A stretch of 64,000 nucleotides of DNA from Blastocatellia bacterium (GTDB lineage Bacteria > Acidobacteriota > Blastocatellia > HR10), in NCBI GenBank assembly GCA_025055075.1, contig JANWYV010000013.1, positions 1 through 64,000 of the forward strand. Reading direction: 5' to 3'. The notes under the pieces are model-generated. The model was not told the DNA's origin. It saw only the letters and a list, made by a program, of their open reading frames with translations, and searched no databases. Below are positions 55,980-64,000 of this stretch, piece by piece (the stretch's first letter is position 1; every line of letters begins with the position of its first letter). The position numbers and the translations under genes were made by a program.

Positions 55980-56077
55980 TGGCGGAGGCGCGTGGGAATC
56001 GAACCCACCGGCGTCGGCTCTCGCCGTCGCCCACCGGGTTTGAAGCCCGGGGAAGTCACCAGACCCCATTCGCCTCC
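55980..56077 (-). tRNA. selC: tRNA-Sec (UCA anticodon)
   Basis: On the minus strand the gene folds into a tRNA with acceptor strands GGAGGCG / CGCCTCC, discriminator G and an encoded CCA. It has the anticodon loop CTTCAAA (anticodon TCA) on a CCGGG/CCCGG stem, a long variable arm (GGCGACGGC-GAGA-GCCGACGCC) and a T arm GTGGG-TTCGATT-CCCAC. The UCA anticodon and long extra arm are diagnostic for selenocysteine tRNA. SelA, SelB and SelD genes are not in the window. Confidence 0.93.
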
Positions 56078-56463
56078 GCCCACGCAATCACGCGCACGAT
56101 CTTCTCGCGCTGCTCGCTCTTCCGCCGTCACCTCCCGCCGCACTATCTGCTCGCCCTTCCATGGTCACAATGGTAGAAGTCGGACTACAGGCTCGTCAAA
56201 CGCTCCGGCGCGTGAGCGAACCCTCTACGGAACGAATTGGGAGCGAGGGCGACTTCGCTTCGACGTCAGGCCGATGAACATCGCCCCCCAATTAAAATCC
56301 TCCTCTCGAAGCGTCGCTGCTTCCTCGCAGAAGGGTCGTGCACAATGGACGCTCGATCCGAAATCGTCCGCGAGGAGCTCTCGCTCGTCGCGATCCCATG
56401 TCCTCTCGACGCGAAATGCCCGATGAGCCTCCTGGCGCGGAGGCCCGATCCGGGCGCTCACGC
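56078..56463. other. Gene-poor stretch between tRNA-Sec and lpxI
   Basis: No gene can be supported in these 386 bases. On the minus strand there is a possible promoter for the tRNA (TTGTGA, 17 bases, GATAGT) that would give a leader of about 90 bases. Short frames on both strands have no ribosome sites or credible composition. Confidence 0.5.
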
Positions 56464-57288
56464 TCACGGGACCGCGAGCACGGCGATGCGATGGCGATTG
56501 GCGAGCGCGATGAGTTCGTCACGATCCAAGAGCAATGTCTTGTGCGCCGTGATGGCCAAGGCCGTCGCATGGCATTCGATCATCGTCTCGATCGTGGGAA
56601 CGCCAATGACGGGGACATCGAAGCGCATGTCCTGATTCGGGCGCGCGACTTTGACGACGACGAACGGACGTCCACCAAGCAGCGAAGCGGCGCGACGGAT
56701 CGTCGCATCGGTCCCTTCCATCGCTTCAATGGCGACGATCGCGCGATCTTTCACGGCAATCGTCTGCCCCAGGTCCAGGCGAGCGATCTCGCGAGCGATC
56801 TCCAATCCGTATTGGAGATCATCTCGCTCCGATCGCGAAGGCGCACGCGCCGTGAGCACTCCTTCGGGCGCCAGTAGTTCGGCGACGAAGAGCGTCGAAT
56901 CCACGACCTGGATGCCCTCGCGCTCCAATTCGGCGACCACAGCGCCGATCAAGCTGTTCGTGTTCTTGTGAGGCAGGCGCAGGAGGAGCTTCACCATGCG
57001 CCAATCGGGAAGAGCGGGGCCAAAGATCTGCACGTGCTTGACCTGCCCCGCCAATACGGCATGCGTGACCCCATGTTCGCGGAAGAATTCGATCAGATGG
57101 CCGAGTTGTCCGACGCCCAGCCAGCGCACCAGACGCGCCTGGCGCTCGATCTCCGGGGACGTCTCCTCCCGAATCGCGGCGACAACCATTTCGATCCCCC
57201 GCCGCCGCGCCCCCTCAAGCACAAGGAATGGGAACCTCCCGTTGCCGGCGATCAAGCCGTAGCGCCGTTCATGCTCGGACTGGGTCAC
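56464..57288 (-). CDS. lpxI: UDP-2,3-diacylglucosamine pyrophosphatase LpxI
   Basis: LpxI hydrolyses UDP-2,3-diacylglucosamine to lipid X and UMP, the fourth step of lipid A synthesis, replacing LpxH in many non-gamma-proteobacterial diderms. The 274-residue protein has the family start Y-G-L-I-A-G-N-G-R-F-P, the G-V-G-Q-L-G segment and the C-terminal R-P-N-Q-D-M-R-F-D-V-P-V-I-G-x-x-T motif with catalytic acidic residues. The start overlaps the lpxA stop by four bases. lpxB does not follow. Confidence 0.93.
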   Translation of the reverse strand: MTQSEHERRYGLIAGNGRFPFLVLEGARRRGIEMVVAAIREETSPEIERQARLVRWLGVGQLGHLIEFFREHGVTHAVLAGQVKHVQIFGPALPDWRMVKLLLRLPHKNTNSLIGAVVAELEREGIQVVDSTLFVAELLAPEGVLTARAPSRSERDDLQYGLEIAREIARLDLGQTIAVKDRAIVAIEAMEGTDATIRRAASLLGGRPFVVVKVARPNQDMRFDVPVIGVPTIETMIECHATALAITAHKTLLLDRDELIALANRHRIAVLAVP

Positions 57289-58064
57289 TTCACGACGCCC
57301 CGTTGCGAGGTCTCGATGAAGGCGATGAGGTCTTGAATTTCGGGGATATGGCCGAGTTCTCGCCGCATGGCCTCGAGCGCTTGTGTCGTGTTGAGCTTGG
57401 AAGAGAGCAGCAGATGGAACGCCCGATCAATGGCGCGCCGCTGCTCGGGCGTGAACCCCTTGCGACGGAGTCCGACAGTATTCGGCCCATAACAACGGGC
57501 ATGATTCCCCGCACAGAGGGAATAGGGCATCACGTCCTTCACCACGACGGCGTAGGCGCCCACGAACGCATATTTCCCGACGCGGCAGAATTGGTGCACG
57601 CCCACATAGGCGCCGAGCGTCGCATGATCCTCAACGAGAACATGACCAGCTAAGGACGCGCCATTGGCCATGATGACGTGATTGCCCACGCGACAATCGT
57701 GCGCCACATGCGCTTGCACCATGAGCAAATTGTCGTCCCCGATGATCGTGAGCCCGCCGCCGCCTTCCGTCCCGCGGTGGATCGTCACGTATTCGCGAAT
57801 GCGATTGCGCCGACCGATGACGACGCGGCTGCGCTCGCCCTTGTACTTCAGGTCCTGGGGGATCTGCCCGATCGAAGCGAAGGGGAAGATGACGGTCTCT
57901 TCCCCGATCTCGGTCGGCCCTTCGATGACACAATGCGCGGACACGCGCACGCGGTCGTGGAGGATCACGTCATCGCCGATGATGGCATAAGGACCGATGT
58001 GAACGTCCTCGCCCAATTCCGCGCGCGGACTCACAATGGCCGTGGGATGGATGGTGACGCTCAT
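57285..58064 (-). CDS. lpxA: UDP-N-acetylglucosamine acyltransferase
   Basis: LpxA adds the first 3-hydroxyacyl chain to UDP-GlcNAc in lipid A synthesis. The 259-residue protein is a left-handed beta-helix of hexapeptide repeats from residue 5 to about 185, with the catalytic-site segment A-H-V-A-H-D-C (about 118-124), followed by a helical C-terminus. It overlaps fabZ and lpxI by four bases each (ATGA), so the three are made from one coupled message. Confidence 0.96.
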   Translation of the reverse strand: MSVTIHPTAIVSPRAELGEDVHIGPYAIIGDDVILHDRVRVSAHCVIEGPTEIGEETVIFPFASIGQIPQDLKYKGERSRVVIGRRNRIREYVTIHRGTEGGGGLTIIGDDNLLMVQAHVAHDCRVGNHVIMANGASLAGHVLVEDHATLGAYVGVHQFCRVGKYAFVGAYAVVVKDVMPYSLCAGNHARCYGPNTVGLRRKGFTPEQRRAIDRAFHLLLSSKLNTTQALEAMRRELGHIPEIQDLIAFIETSQRGVVK

Positions 58065-58594
58065 GCGTCCTCCCCCGACGTATCGTCCACACGGGACGAG
58101 GCGTCCGCCTGAAACGCGGGGACTTGAAGTGCGGCAGCGTTCTTGCGGACGGCGTTGATGTCGACCAGCGACGAGGTGATCTCAGCTTCCGCCACCAACT
58201 GCCCATCCACATACGCTTCTCCCCGCAACCGAATGTAGCGGGATTTCAGCTTGAGGACCGTCAGCTCCAAGCGCAAGGTATCGCCCGGCACGACGGGTCG
58301 TCGGAACTTGGCCTTGTCAATGCCCGTGAAGAAGACGAGCTTATTGCTCGCATCGGCCACTTCATGGTACATGAGCACGCCGGCCGTCTGCGCCATCGCT
58401 TCGATCACCAAGACGCCGGGCATGACCGGAGCCCCCGGGAAGTGGCCTTGGAAGAAGAACTCATTGAGGGTCACGTTCTTGATGCCGACGATCCGCTTCC
58501 GCGGTTCGAACTCGATGATGCGATCCACCAGCAGGAAGGGATACCGATGCGGAAGGAACTGCTGAATCTGCACGGCATCGAATACGGTCTCCAT
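58061..58594 (-). CDS. fabZ: 3-hydroxyacyl-ACP dehydratase FabZ
   Basis: FabZ dehydrates 3-hydroxyacyl-ACP and so balances chain elongation against lipid A synthesis by LpxA. The 177-residue protein has the hot-dog signature L-P-H-R-Y-P-F-L-L-V-D-R, the catalytic His in F-Q-G-H-F-P-G-A-P-V-M-P-G and the Glu in V-L-V-I-E-A-M-A-Q. The start at 58594 follows GGGAG; the longer frame adds five residues. A C-terminal extension of about 25 residues goes beyond the usual length. Confidence 0.96.
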   Translation of the reverse strand: METVFDAVQIQQFLPHRYPFLLVDRIIEFEPRKRIVGIKNVTLNEFFFQGHFPGAPVMPGVLVIEAMAQTAGVLMYHEVADASNKLVFFTGIDKAKFRRPVVPGDTLRLELTVLKLKSRYIRLRGEAYVDGQLVAEAEITSSLVDINAVRKNAAALQVPAFQADASSRVDDTSGEDA

Positions 58595-58672
58595 AGGTCT
58601 CCCACGCACTGTGCGGACGACGCGGCGATTGTCCTCAACGAGAAGCTCCTCCGCGCTCGCGAACGTTCGCCC

Positions 58673-59380
58673 TCACGGTCTTCGCGGAGGGGTCCTTTGA
58701 GAGGCCGGACTCGATCGAGCTCCGGAAGCCGGGCGCTCGACGCTCGAAGAGGCCGGCGCCGCCGATGAAGGCGCAGAGGACGTCGTCACCGGATTGGCCT
58801 TGTTGTACTCATTGATGAAATCGCGCGTGATGTCGGCCGCCGGATCCACGTAGACGAGCCCCCCCGCCTGCACGAGATTGGCGACCTCTAAGACGATGGT
58901 GATCCCTCGACTCTTGGCGTACGTCTCCAGGAAAGCCCCAATCCGTTCGCGCACCGGCCCGATGGCATCCCGAAGAGCCCGTTGATACGCGCGCTCGGCA
59001 TCCTCTTTCTTCCGCTGGTATTCGCGTTCTAGCTGCTCGAGCGTTTCCTGCTTATCGGCGCGCGCTTGTGGGGTCAGGTTCGGCCCCTGTGTCTCCAACT
59101 CTCGACGCAAACTCTCCACGCGCTGCTCGAGGGCCTTCAACTCCGCCTCCTTATCCTTGAACATGTCGTTGACCCGCCGCGCTTGCTGAAGGAGCTGCTG
59201 AATGCCATCATCGGCGAAGAACGCGTTCGTGTTGATCACGGCGATGCGTCCGACGGGAACGGGCGCCGGCGTCGCTCCTTGCGATTGCGGCGGCGATTGC
59301 GTCGGGGTCTGTCCTTGCGCCCAGACCGAAGCCCATCCCCCAAGGCTCAGCAGGGCGATCATGAGACCAATCGTTCTCAT
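58673..59380 (-). CDS. OmpH/Skp-family periplasmic chaperone
   Basis: Skp holds unfolded outer-membrane proteins in the periplasm. The 235-residue protein has a signal peptide (GLMIALLSLGGWASVWAQ), a Pro/Gln-rich linker and the OmpH core: V-G-R-I-A-V-I-N-T, a long coiled coil (about 65-150), then the G-I-T-I-V-L-E-V-A segment that closes the body. A low-complexity Ser/Pro tail of about 40 residues is unusual. It is first in the run with fabZ, lpxA and lpxI; lpxD, often next to it, is absent. Confidence 0.88.
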   Translation of the reverse strand: MRTIGLMIALLSLGGWASVWAQGQTPTQSPPQSQGATPAPVPVGRIAVINTNAFFADDGIQQLLQQARRVNDMFKDKEAELKALEQRVESLRRELETQGPNLTPQARADKQETLEQLEREYQRKKEDAERAYQRALRDAIGPVRERIGAFLETYAKSRGITIVLEVANLVQAGGLVYVDPAADITRDFINEYNKANPVTTSSAPSSAAPASSSVERPASGARSSPASQRTPPRRP

Positions 59381-59447
59381 ACCTTTCCCCCTGGATGGTT
59401 TCGCAAAGTGGGATTGTACTTCGTCCCGTCGAAGGAGGCAAGATAGC

Positions 59448-60251
59448 TCACCGCGCTGCCTCCGACAGCGTGCTCCCGTCCGTCACCATCACGCGCGCGA
59501 TGTGCGTGGCGCGATAGCTCGTCTCGTCGATCTCGATGAGGGCGCCGCAGAGGCGCACGTCGCCGGAAGCGACCTCGAACCGCTGCGGCATACCATGCAG
59601 GAACCGTTCTAGAATCTGCTCCCGTTTGATGCCAATGACTCCATCATACGGTCCCGTCATGCCGAGATCGGTGATATACGCCGTGCCCCTGGGCAAGATC
59701 CTTTCGTCAGCCGTCGGCACATGCGTGTGCGAACCAAAGACGACGCTCACCCGCCCATCTAAGTACCACCCCATGGCGATCTTCTCCGACGTCGCTTCGG
59801 CATGCATGTCCACGATGATGATCCGTGGCTCGCGAATCTCGGCCAAGAGAGCGTCAACGGTCCGAAACGGACAATCGCTCGGGGACATGAAGACGCGCCC
59901 TTGCAGATTGATCACCGTGATCGGATGCCCGCGCGCAGAGCGACCGGACCAAACGCCACGCCCGGGCACGCCCGGCGCGTAATTGGCCGGACGCAAGAGC
60001 CGAGGCTCAGTCTCGATGATCTGAAAGACCTCCTTCTTGTCGAAGATATGGTTGCCCGACGTCATCACGTCAATGCCCGCGGCCAATAGCTCCTGCGCCA
60101 CCTCGGGCGTGACGCCGAAGCCACCGGCGGCATTCTCCACATTGGCGACAACGAATTCGATCTCCAGTTGCCGCCTCAACTCCGGAAGCTTCTCCCGAAC
60201 GATGTGACGTCCCGGGCGCCCGACGATGTCCCCGATCACGAGCACGCGCAT
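59448..60251 (-). CDS. ymdB: YmdB-family metallophosphoesterase
   Basis: YmdB-type enzymes are di-metal phosphodiesterases that in Bacillus act on 2',3'-cyclic nucleotides and affect biofilm and motility decisions. The 267-residue protein starts [12 protein letters not shown], with metal motifs N-x-E-N-A-A-G-G-F-G, [21 protein letters not shown] and [10 protein letters not shown]. The ATG at 60251 follows GAGGGG. It lies directly downstream of the 6S RNA candidate. Confidence 0.94.
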   Translation of the reverse strand: MRVLVIGDIVGRPGRHIVREKLPELRRQLEIEFVVANVENAAGGFGVTPEVAQELLAAGIDVMTSGNHIFDKKEVFQIIETEPRLLRPANYAPGVPGRGVWSGRSARGHPITVINLQGRVFMSPSDCPFRTVDALLAEIREPRIIIVDMHAEATSEKIAMGWYLDGRVSVVFGSHTHVPTADERILPRGTAYITDLGMTGPYDGVIGIKREQILERFLHGMPQRFEVASGDVRLCGALIEIDETSYRATHIARVMVTDGSTLSEAAR

Positions 60252-60274
60252 ACCGATCCCCTCTTGAAGCAAAA

Positions 60275-60472
60275 AATCTTCGGGGCTTCCGCTGGGCCGT
60301 GTGGTGGCGACAGTTGAACCTGGATTTCTCCAGGTGGGCGGCCTAGCCCTTATCGTCGGTTTCCCCGCTTCTCCGGCGGGGCCTACCTTGATAAGGTCCC
60401 TCGCATCGGCCTCCCAAACGTTCTCGTGTTGGCTCTAACTTCGCCCACCATCACCAACTTTGCAGAAGCCCC
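60275..60472 (-). ncRNA. ssrS: 6S RNA candidate
   Basis: About 195 bases transcribed leftwards fold into one long rod. The ends close with an 11-base stem (GGGGCTTCTGC with GCGGAAGCCCC; 60462-60472 and 60282-60292) followed by six Ts. Inside, GGTGGGCGA pairs with TCGCCACC, and then comes an open central region whose 3' side contains a small hairpin (ACCTGGAGAAATCCAGGT). The apical part has CCTTATC/GATAAGG and a CCCCGC/GCGGGG hairpin. This is the 6S plan, and a place before ymdB is familiar for it. It has no frame of its own. Confidence 0.72.
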
Positions 60473-60484
60473 GTTGCATGGCAG

Positions 60485-60513
60485 AGTATACCCCTTTCCG
60501 CCCTGAGGGTCAA
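60485..60513 (-). promoter_or_regulatory. Promoter of the 6S RNA candidate
   Basis: On the minus strand TTGACC (60508-60513) and TATACT (60485-60490) are 17 bases apart. Transcription should start about 7 to 12 bases on, at or just before the closing stem of the RNA. Confidence 0.75.
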
Positions 60514-60602
60514 GCTGACCGCGCTTTGCTCGCCTTCACGGCTTCCCCCTACAGCCGTTCCGCCTCGGACCAAACCCTCCCTACGCCCGCTCAGACTCGA
60601 AG

Positions 60603-62342
60603 TCATAGTCGGCGACGCCGCTGCCGCCCATCTTTCAAATGGGCCAGGAACTCCTCGCACGGGAGCGTGTTCAGGATGTCCTCGCGCTGCGCCCAGCCGC
60701 GCCGCGCTTGCGCAATGCCATAAGCCAAGACCCGAAAATGGCCGACATGATGCGCGTCCGAGTCGATGACGAGCTTCACCCCCGCTTCGACGGCCTTGCG
60801 AATGTGCTCGTCTTTCAAATCGAGGCGTTCGGGATAGGCATCAATCTCCAAGATCGTCCCCGTCTCCCGGGCCACCCGGATGATCTCGTCCATGTCCACA
60901 TCGTACGGCTCGCGCTTGAGCAGGATGCGCCCGGTCGGATGAAAGAGAATATCCGCATGCGGATTTCGCATGGCGCGCACGATGCGCTCCGTCATCTCCT
61001 GGCGCGACAGATTGAAATGCGAATGCACGGCGATGCCAACGACGTCCAATTGCGCGAGCACATCGTCGCGGATGTCGAGCGTCCCATCCTTGCGGATGTT
61101 GACCTCGGCGCCAGTGAGGACTCGAATCCCCCTGAGCTTGCGGTTCAAGCGGCGAATCTCCGCGATCTGCTCGAGGAGTTTGGCTTCGTCCGAACCGCGC
61201 GTCATGGCCAAGCTGCGCGTATGATCGGTGATGGCGATGTACTCGAGGCCGAGCCGTCGGGCTTCGAGCGCCATCTCCTCGATCGAATTCGCGCCATCGG
61301 TCCAGTTGGTTTGTACCTGCAAATCGCCGCGCAGATCCCCGTATTCGATCAAGCGCGGCAATCGTCCCTCACGCGCCGCCTCGATCTCGCCTCGATCTTC
61401 GCGCAGCTCCGGCGGGATGTAACGCAGCCCCAGCGCTTCGTAGATCTCTTCCTCGGTTCGCCCGGCGATGCGACGTTCCCCGCGAAACAGCCCATATTCG
61501 TTCAGCTTCAGCCCCATTCGCTCGGCGATCCGTCGCAACGCGATGTTGTGCTCCTTGCTCCCGGTGAAATATTGGAGCGCCGCGCCGAAACTCTCCCGAG
61601 GGACGACCCGGAGGTCCACGTCCAGCCCGTTCCGAAATTTCACTCGGCTGCGCGTCTCCCCTTTCTCGTGGACATGCTCCACCTCGGGCAGAGAGACGAA
61701 GGCCTCCATCACCCGTTCGGGACGCCGCGAGATAACCAAGAGATCGGCATCACCAACGGTCTCCTTCCGACGCCGCAAGGACCCCGCGATCTCCACGCGT
61801 TCGACCTCCGGCAAGGCGGCCAGCCGCGCGCACACGTCTTCCATGAGCGGCAGGATCTCGCCGAGGAGGAACCGGCCTCCGCGTCGGCGCAGGAACTCGA
61901 TGCCCCGTAAGATGGCCGCTTCCGTCTTCTCGCCAAAGCGCGGGAGTTGTCGGATGCGTCCCTGTCGTGCTGCTTGCTCCAACTCGTCGAGATTGGTGAT
62001 CCCCAAGGCCTCGTAGAGAGCGCGGATCGTCTTCGGCCCCACGCCTTCGATCCCCATGAGCGAGACGAGGTCAATCGGATATTTCCGCCGCAGTTCCTCA
62101 TAATACGCCATCCGCCCCGTCACGAGCAGCTCCTCGATCTTCTGCGCGATGCTTTTGCCGACCCCAGGGATCTCCTCTAGGGCCTTTATCCCCCCCCGCG
62201 CGTACAGCTCCGCGATCGGTTCCTCCAGCGCTTCCACGGCATAGGCGGCCTTCTCATACGCGCGCGGCTTGAATTCCACGCCCTCCATGTCGAGGAGGAA
62301 AGCGATGTGTCGCAGGATCTCCGCGACGTCACGATTGGTCAT
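60603..62342 (-). CDS. polX: PolX: family X DNA polymerase with PHP domain
   Basis: Bacterial PolX fills short gaps in base-excision repair. The 579-residue protein has two helix-hairpin-helix segments (GVGKSIAQKIEEL, GVGPKTIRALYEAL), the nucleotidyltransferase core with metal aspartates in V-G-D-A-D-L-L-V and D-V-D-L-R-V, and a C-terminal PHP domain from about 335. In PHP domains the first metal motif is H-x-H. Here it is D-L-Q-V-Q-T, with both His replaced by Gln (about residues 342 and 344). The later T-D-H, E, H-P and D-A-H motifs remain, so 3'-5' exonuclease activity may be weak or lost. Confidence 0.93.
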   Translation of the reverse strand: MTNRDVAEILRHIAFLLDMEGVEFKPRAYEKAAYAVEALEEPIAELYARGGIKALEEIPGVGKSIAQKIEELLVTGRMAYYEELRRKYPIDLVSLMGIEGVGPKTIRALYEALGITNLDELEQAARQGRIRQLPRFGEKTEAAILRGIEFLRRRGGRFLLGEILPLMEDVCARLAALPEVERVEIAGSLRRRKETVGDADLLVISRRPERVMEAFVSLPEVEHVHEKGETRSRVKFRNGLDVDLRVVPRESFGAALQYFTGSKEHNIALRRIAERMGLKLNEYGLFRGERRIAGRTEEEIYEALGLRYIPPELREDRGEIEAAREGRLPRLIEYGDLRGDLQVQTNWTDGANSIEEMALEARRLGLEYIAITDHTRSLAMTRGSDEAKLLEQIAEIRRLNRKLRGIRVLTGAEVNIRKDGTLDIRDDVLAQLDVVGIAVHSHFNLSRQEMTERIVRAMRNPHADILFHPTGRILLKREPYDVDMDEIIRVARETGTILEIDAYPERLDLKDEHIRKAVEAGVKLVIDSDAHHVGHFRVLAYGIAQARRGWAQREDILNTLPCEEFLAHLKDGRQRRRRL

Positions 62343-63895
62343 GCCGATCCCCCTCGCTCTCGCTCGATGAGCACGCGGCGCAGGATCTTCCCTGACGCTG
62401 AGCGCGGGATTTGCTCTACGAACTCCACGCGACGAATCTTCTTGTACGGCGCCACGCGCTCGGCCACGTAGGCCATCAGCTCCTCCGCCGAAGCCTCAGC
62501 CTTCAGCACAATGAAGGCCTTCGGCACTTCTCCGGCTTCTTCGTCAGGGCTGGGAATGACAGCGGCATCAGCGACCGCCGGATGCGAGAGCAATACCGCC
62601 TCAAGCTCGGCTGGTGCGATCTGCAAGCCCTTATACTTGATCAGCTCCTTGATCCGGTCCACGACGTAGAAATACCCGTCCTCATCCACGTAGCCGATGT
62701 CGCCGGTGCGCAGCCACCCGTCCGCCGTGATCGTACGCGCCGTCTCTTCCGGGCGCTTCCAATAGCCCTTCATCACCTGTGGGCCTCGAATCCACAACTC
62801 CCCCAATTGACCGACGCCTAACGGCGTTCCCGTCTCCGGATCCACGATCTGACATTCCGTGTTGGGAATGGGTGGACCAATCGAAGCCAATTTGACCCGC
62901 GCCGGATCCTCGGGATTGGCATGGGTCACCGGGCTCGCCTCTGTCAACCCATAGCCTTGCAGCACGAGACATCCCAATCGCTCCGCACATGCTCGCGCGA
63001 CGGATTCGCCCAAGGGCGCGGCCCCCGACATGATGACCCGCAGCTTCGAGAGATCGTACCGATCCACCACCGGGTGCTTGGCCAACGCCAGAATGATCGG
63101 CGGCACCAAATAAGCGCGCGTCACCCCATAATCCTGGAGCGTTTGCAAGAACACTTCCAGCTCGAACCGCGGCATCGTCACGATCGTCGTCCCCTTGCAG
63201 AGCATGAAGTTCATGAGGACCAGCAGGCCGTAGCTGTGAAAGAAGGGAAGCACGCCGATGATGACATCCTCCTCTCGCACTTCCCGAAAGGCGACGTCCA
63301 CCTGACGGATATTGGCGACCAAGTTGTAGTGCGTGAGCATGACGCCTTTGGGCAAGCCCGTCGTCCCACTGGAGGCGGGCAAGGCCACGACGTCTTCGCG
63401 AGGGGAGATCGAGACCTCTGGCACGCGATCAGCATCCCCGAACAGATCGCGCCACGAGTCCTCACCGATGACGAAAACGTCTTCAACACCTGCCTGACGG
63501 GCCGCTTCCTGCGCTTTCTCCACAAGCGGCGGGACGGTCAGCAAGTACTTCGCCCCCGCATCTCGAAGTTGCGTCGCCACCTCCTCCGTCGTGTAAAGCG
63601 GATTCACCGTCGCGTTGATCCCGCCGATTAACGCGACGGCGTGAAACGCGATGGCGTATTCGGGGAGATTTGGGCTGTAGATGGCCAACACATCACCTTT
63701 GCGGAAGCCGCGCGCCCATAAGCCGGCAGCCACGCGCCGCACCGACTCGGCCAACTCGCGATAGCTCACCGCGCGTCCGGTCGGTCCGTCAATGAGCGCT
63801 GGCTTCTCCCCCCGCCGCTCCGCTTGCTCGAGCACAAACGACGTGAGTGGCACTTCGGGAATCGTGATCTCCGGATATGGCCCTCGTACGATCAT
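62339..63895 (-). CDS. Acyl-CoA ligase of the 4-coumarate-CoA ligase type
   Basis: The 518-residue adenylate-forming enzyme has all core motifs: S-S-G-T-T-G-L-P-K-G (about 175), Q-G-Y-G-L-T-E-A-S (about 310), W-L-R-T-G-D-I-G-Y-V-D (about 390), the hinge D-R-I-K-E-L-I-K-Y-K-G and the catalytic Lys in S-A-S-G-K-I-L-R-R. It activates a carboxylic acid, fatty or aromatic, to its CoA ester. GGGGAGGG precedes the start. Its stop overlaps the PolX start by four bases although the functions seem unrelated. Confidence 0.92.
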   Translation of the reverse strand: MIVRGPYPEITIPEVPLTSFVLEQAERRGEKPALIDGPTGRAVSYRELAESVRRVAAGLWARGFRKGDVLAIYSPNLPEYAIAFHAVALIGGINATVNPLYTTEEVATQLRDAGAKYLLTVPPLVEKAQEAARQAGVEDVFVIGEDSWRDLFGDADRVPEVSISPREDVVALPASSGTTGLPKGVMLTHYNLVANIRQVDVAFREVREEDVIIGVLPFFHSYGLLVLMNFMLCKGTTIVTMPRFELEVFLQTLQDYGVTRAYLVPPIILALAKHPVVDRYDLSKLRVIMSGAAPLGESVARACAERLGCLVLQGYGLTEASPVTHANPEDPARVKLASIGPPIPNTECQIVDPETGTPLGVGQLGELWIRGPQVMKGYWKRPEETARTITADGWLRTGDIGYVDEDGYFYVVDRIKELIKYKGLQIAPAELEAVLLSHPAVADAAVIPSPDEEAGEVPKAFIVLKAEASAEELMAYVAERVAPYKKIRRVEFVEQIPRSASGKILRRVLIERERGGSA

Positions 63896-63927
63896 ACGAC
63901 CCTCCCCTTTCGGCGAATTTCGGCGAA

Positions 63928-63956
63928 AGTCTATCCCGCCCGCGCCATCAAGGCAA
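63928..63956 (-). promoter_or_regulatory. Promoter of the acyl-CoA ligase-polX pair
   Basis: On the minus strand TTGCCT (63951-63956) and TAGACT (63928-63933) are 17 bases apart, about 35 bases before the start codon at 63895. Confidence 0.6.
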
Positions 63957-64000
63957 TCTTCGACGTCCCGACATGAGCGTAGGAATAAACGCTTGGGTAA

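Noticed and set aside
60275-60472. tmRNA or SRP RNA as the identity of the non-coding RNA
   Set aside because: There is no tRNA-like acceptor/T-arm end and no peptide tag frame for tmRNA, and no GGAAGCAGC-type SRP loop.
60639-61910. A 423-codon open frame on the plus strand
   Set aside because: It is antisense to polX and has no recognisable domain.
1-64000. CRISPR arrays, insertion sequences and rRNA genes
   Set aside because: I saw no regularly spaced repeats, transposase frames, terminal inverted repeats or rRNA stretches in the window.

Overview
The window is a GC-rich bacterial chromosome segment with short intergenic gaps and many 1-4 nt stop/start overlaps. It most likely comes from an Acidobacteriota genome, perhaps a Blastocatellia-like lineage. 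The markers for this are a VWFA protein of the acidobacterial type (39773-40720), a long Asp-box/VPS10-like secreted protein (7043-10282), carboxypeptidase-regulatory-like secreted proteins, bacillithiol synthesis (BshC), a diderm lipid A module (skp-fabZ-lpxA-lpxI), and the PrkA-YeaH-SpoVR trio in a Gram-negative setting. The phylum is an inference from gene content; no rRNA gene is present.

Layout. 1-7 kb: tail of a NarL-type response regulator, a 1459-residue exported metzincin-like protease, and an exported repeat protein. 7-19 kb (minus strand): the VPS10-like protein, then cdaA-cdaR-glmM-glpK-glpD (c-di-AMP synthesis, cell-wall precursor and glycerol use in one run), a JAMM peptidase and bshC. 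19-23 kb: a nitrilase-family amidase, a serine hydrolase, an ICMT-like methyltransferase, DoxX and a small membrane protein. 22.8-35.3 kb: a divergent lipid locus. The minus arm holds an acyl carrier protein, acyl-CoA/ACP ligase, lipid kinase and PlsC acyltransferase. The plus arm holds a fatty acyl reductase with a degenerate HAD domain, a second reductase-like SDR, a pyruvyl-transferase-like protein and a second acyl ligase. This is the best candidate for an undescribed system and could make fatty-alcohol, ether or other unusual membrane lipids.

35.3-44.3 kb: tatA; an oxidative-stress operon (rubrerythrin, HdrD/GlpC-like Fe-S protein, DUF3501, Dps) behind a consensus promoter overlapped by a Fur/PerR-like dyad; a LysW-like zinc protein that lacks the C-terminal Glu; the VWFA protein; and a sulfur-relay-like run (HTH, urate-oxidase-N-type membrane protein, three DsrE-fold proteins, a TusA-like protein without the usual Cys-Pro). 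44.4-49.2 kb: prkA-yeaH-spoVR with a good promoter. 49.2-56 kb: truB, a PD-(D/E)XK-like protein, topA, dprA, a fatty acid hydroxylase-type protein and a selenocysteine tRNA. 56.4-60.5 kb: lpxI-lpxA-fabZ-skp, the ymdB phosphodiesterase and a 6S RNA candidate with its own promoter. 60.6-63.9 kb: PolX, whose PHP domain has lost its first HxH motif, and an acyl-CoA ligase.

Starts were chosen by Shine-Dalgarno spacing and family N-termini, and often differ from the longest open frame. Recognisable promoters repeatedly show a TTGnnn - 17 nt - TAnnnT arrangement, consistent with a normal housekeeping sigma factor.
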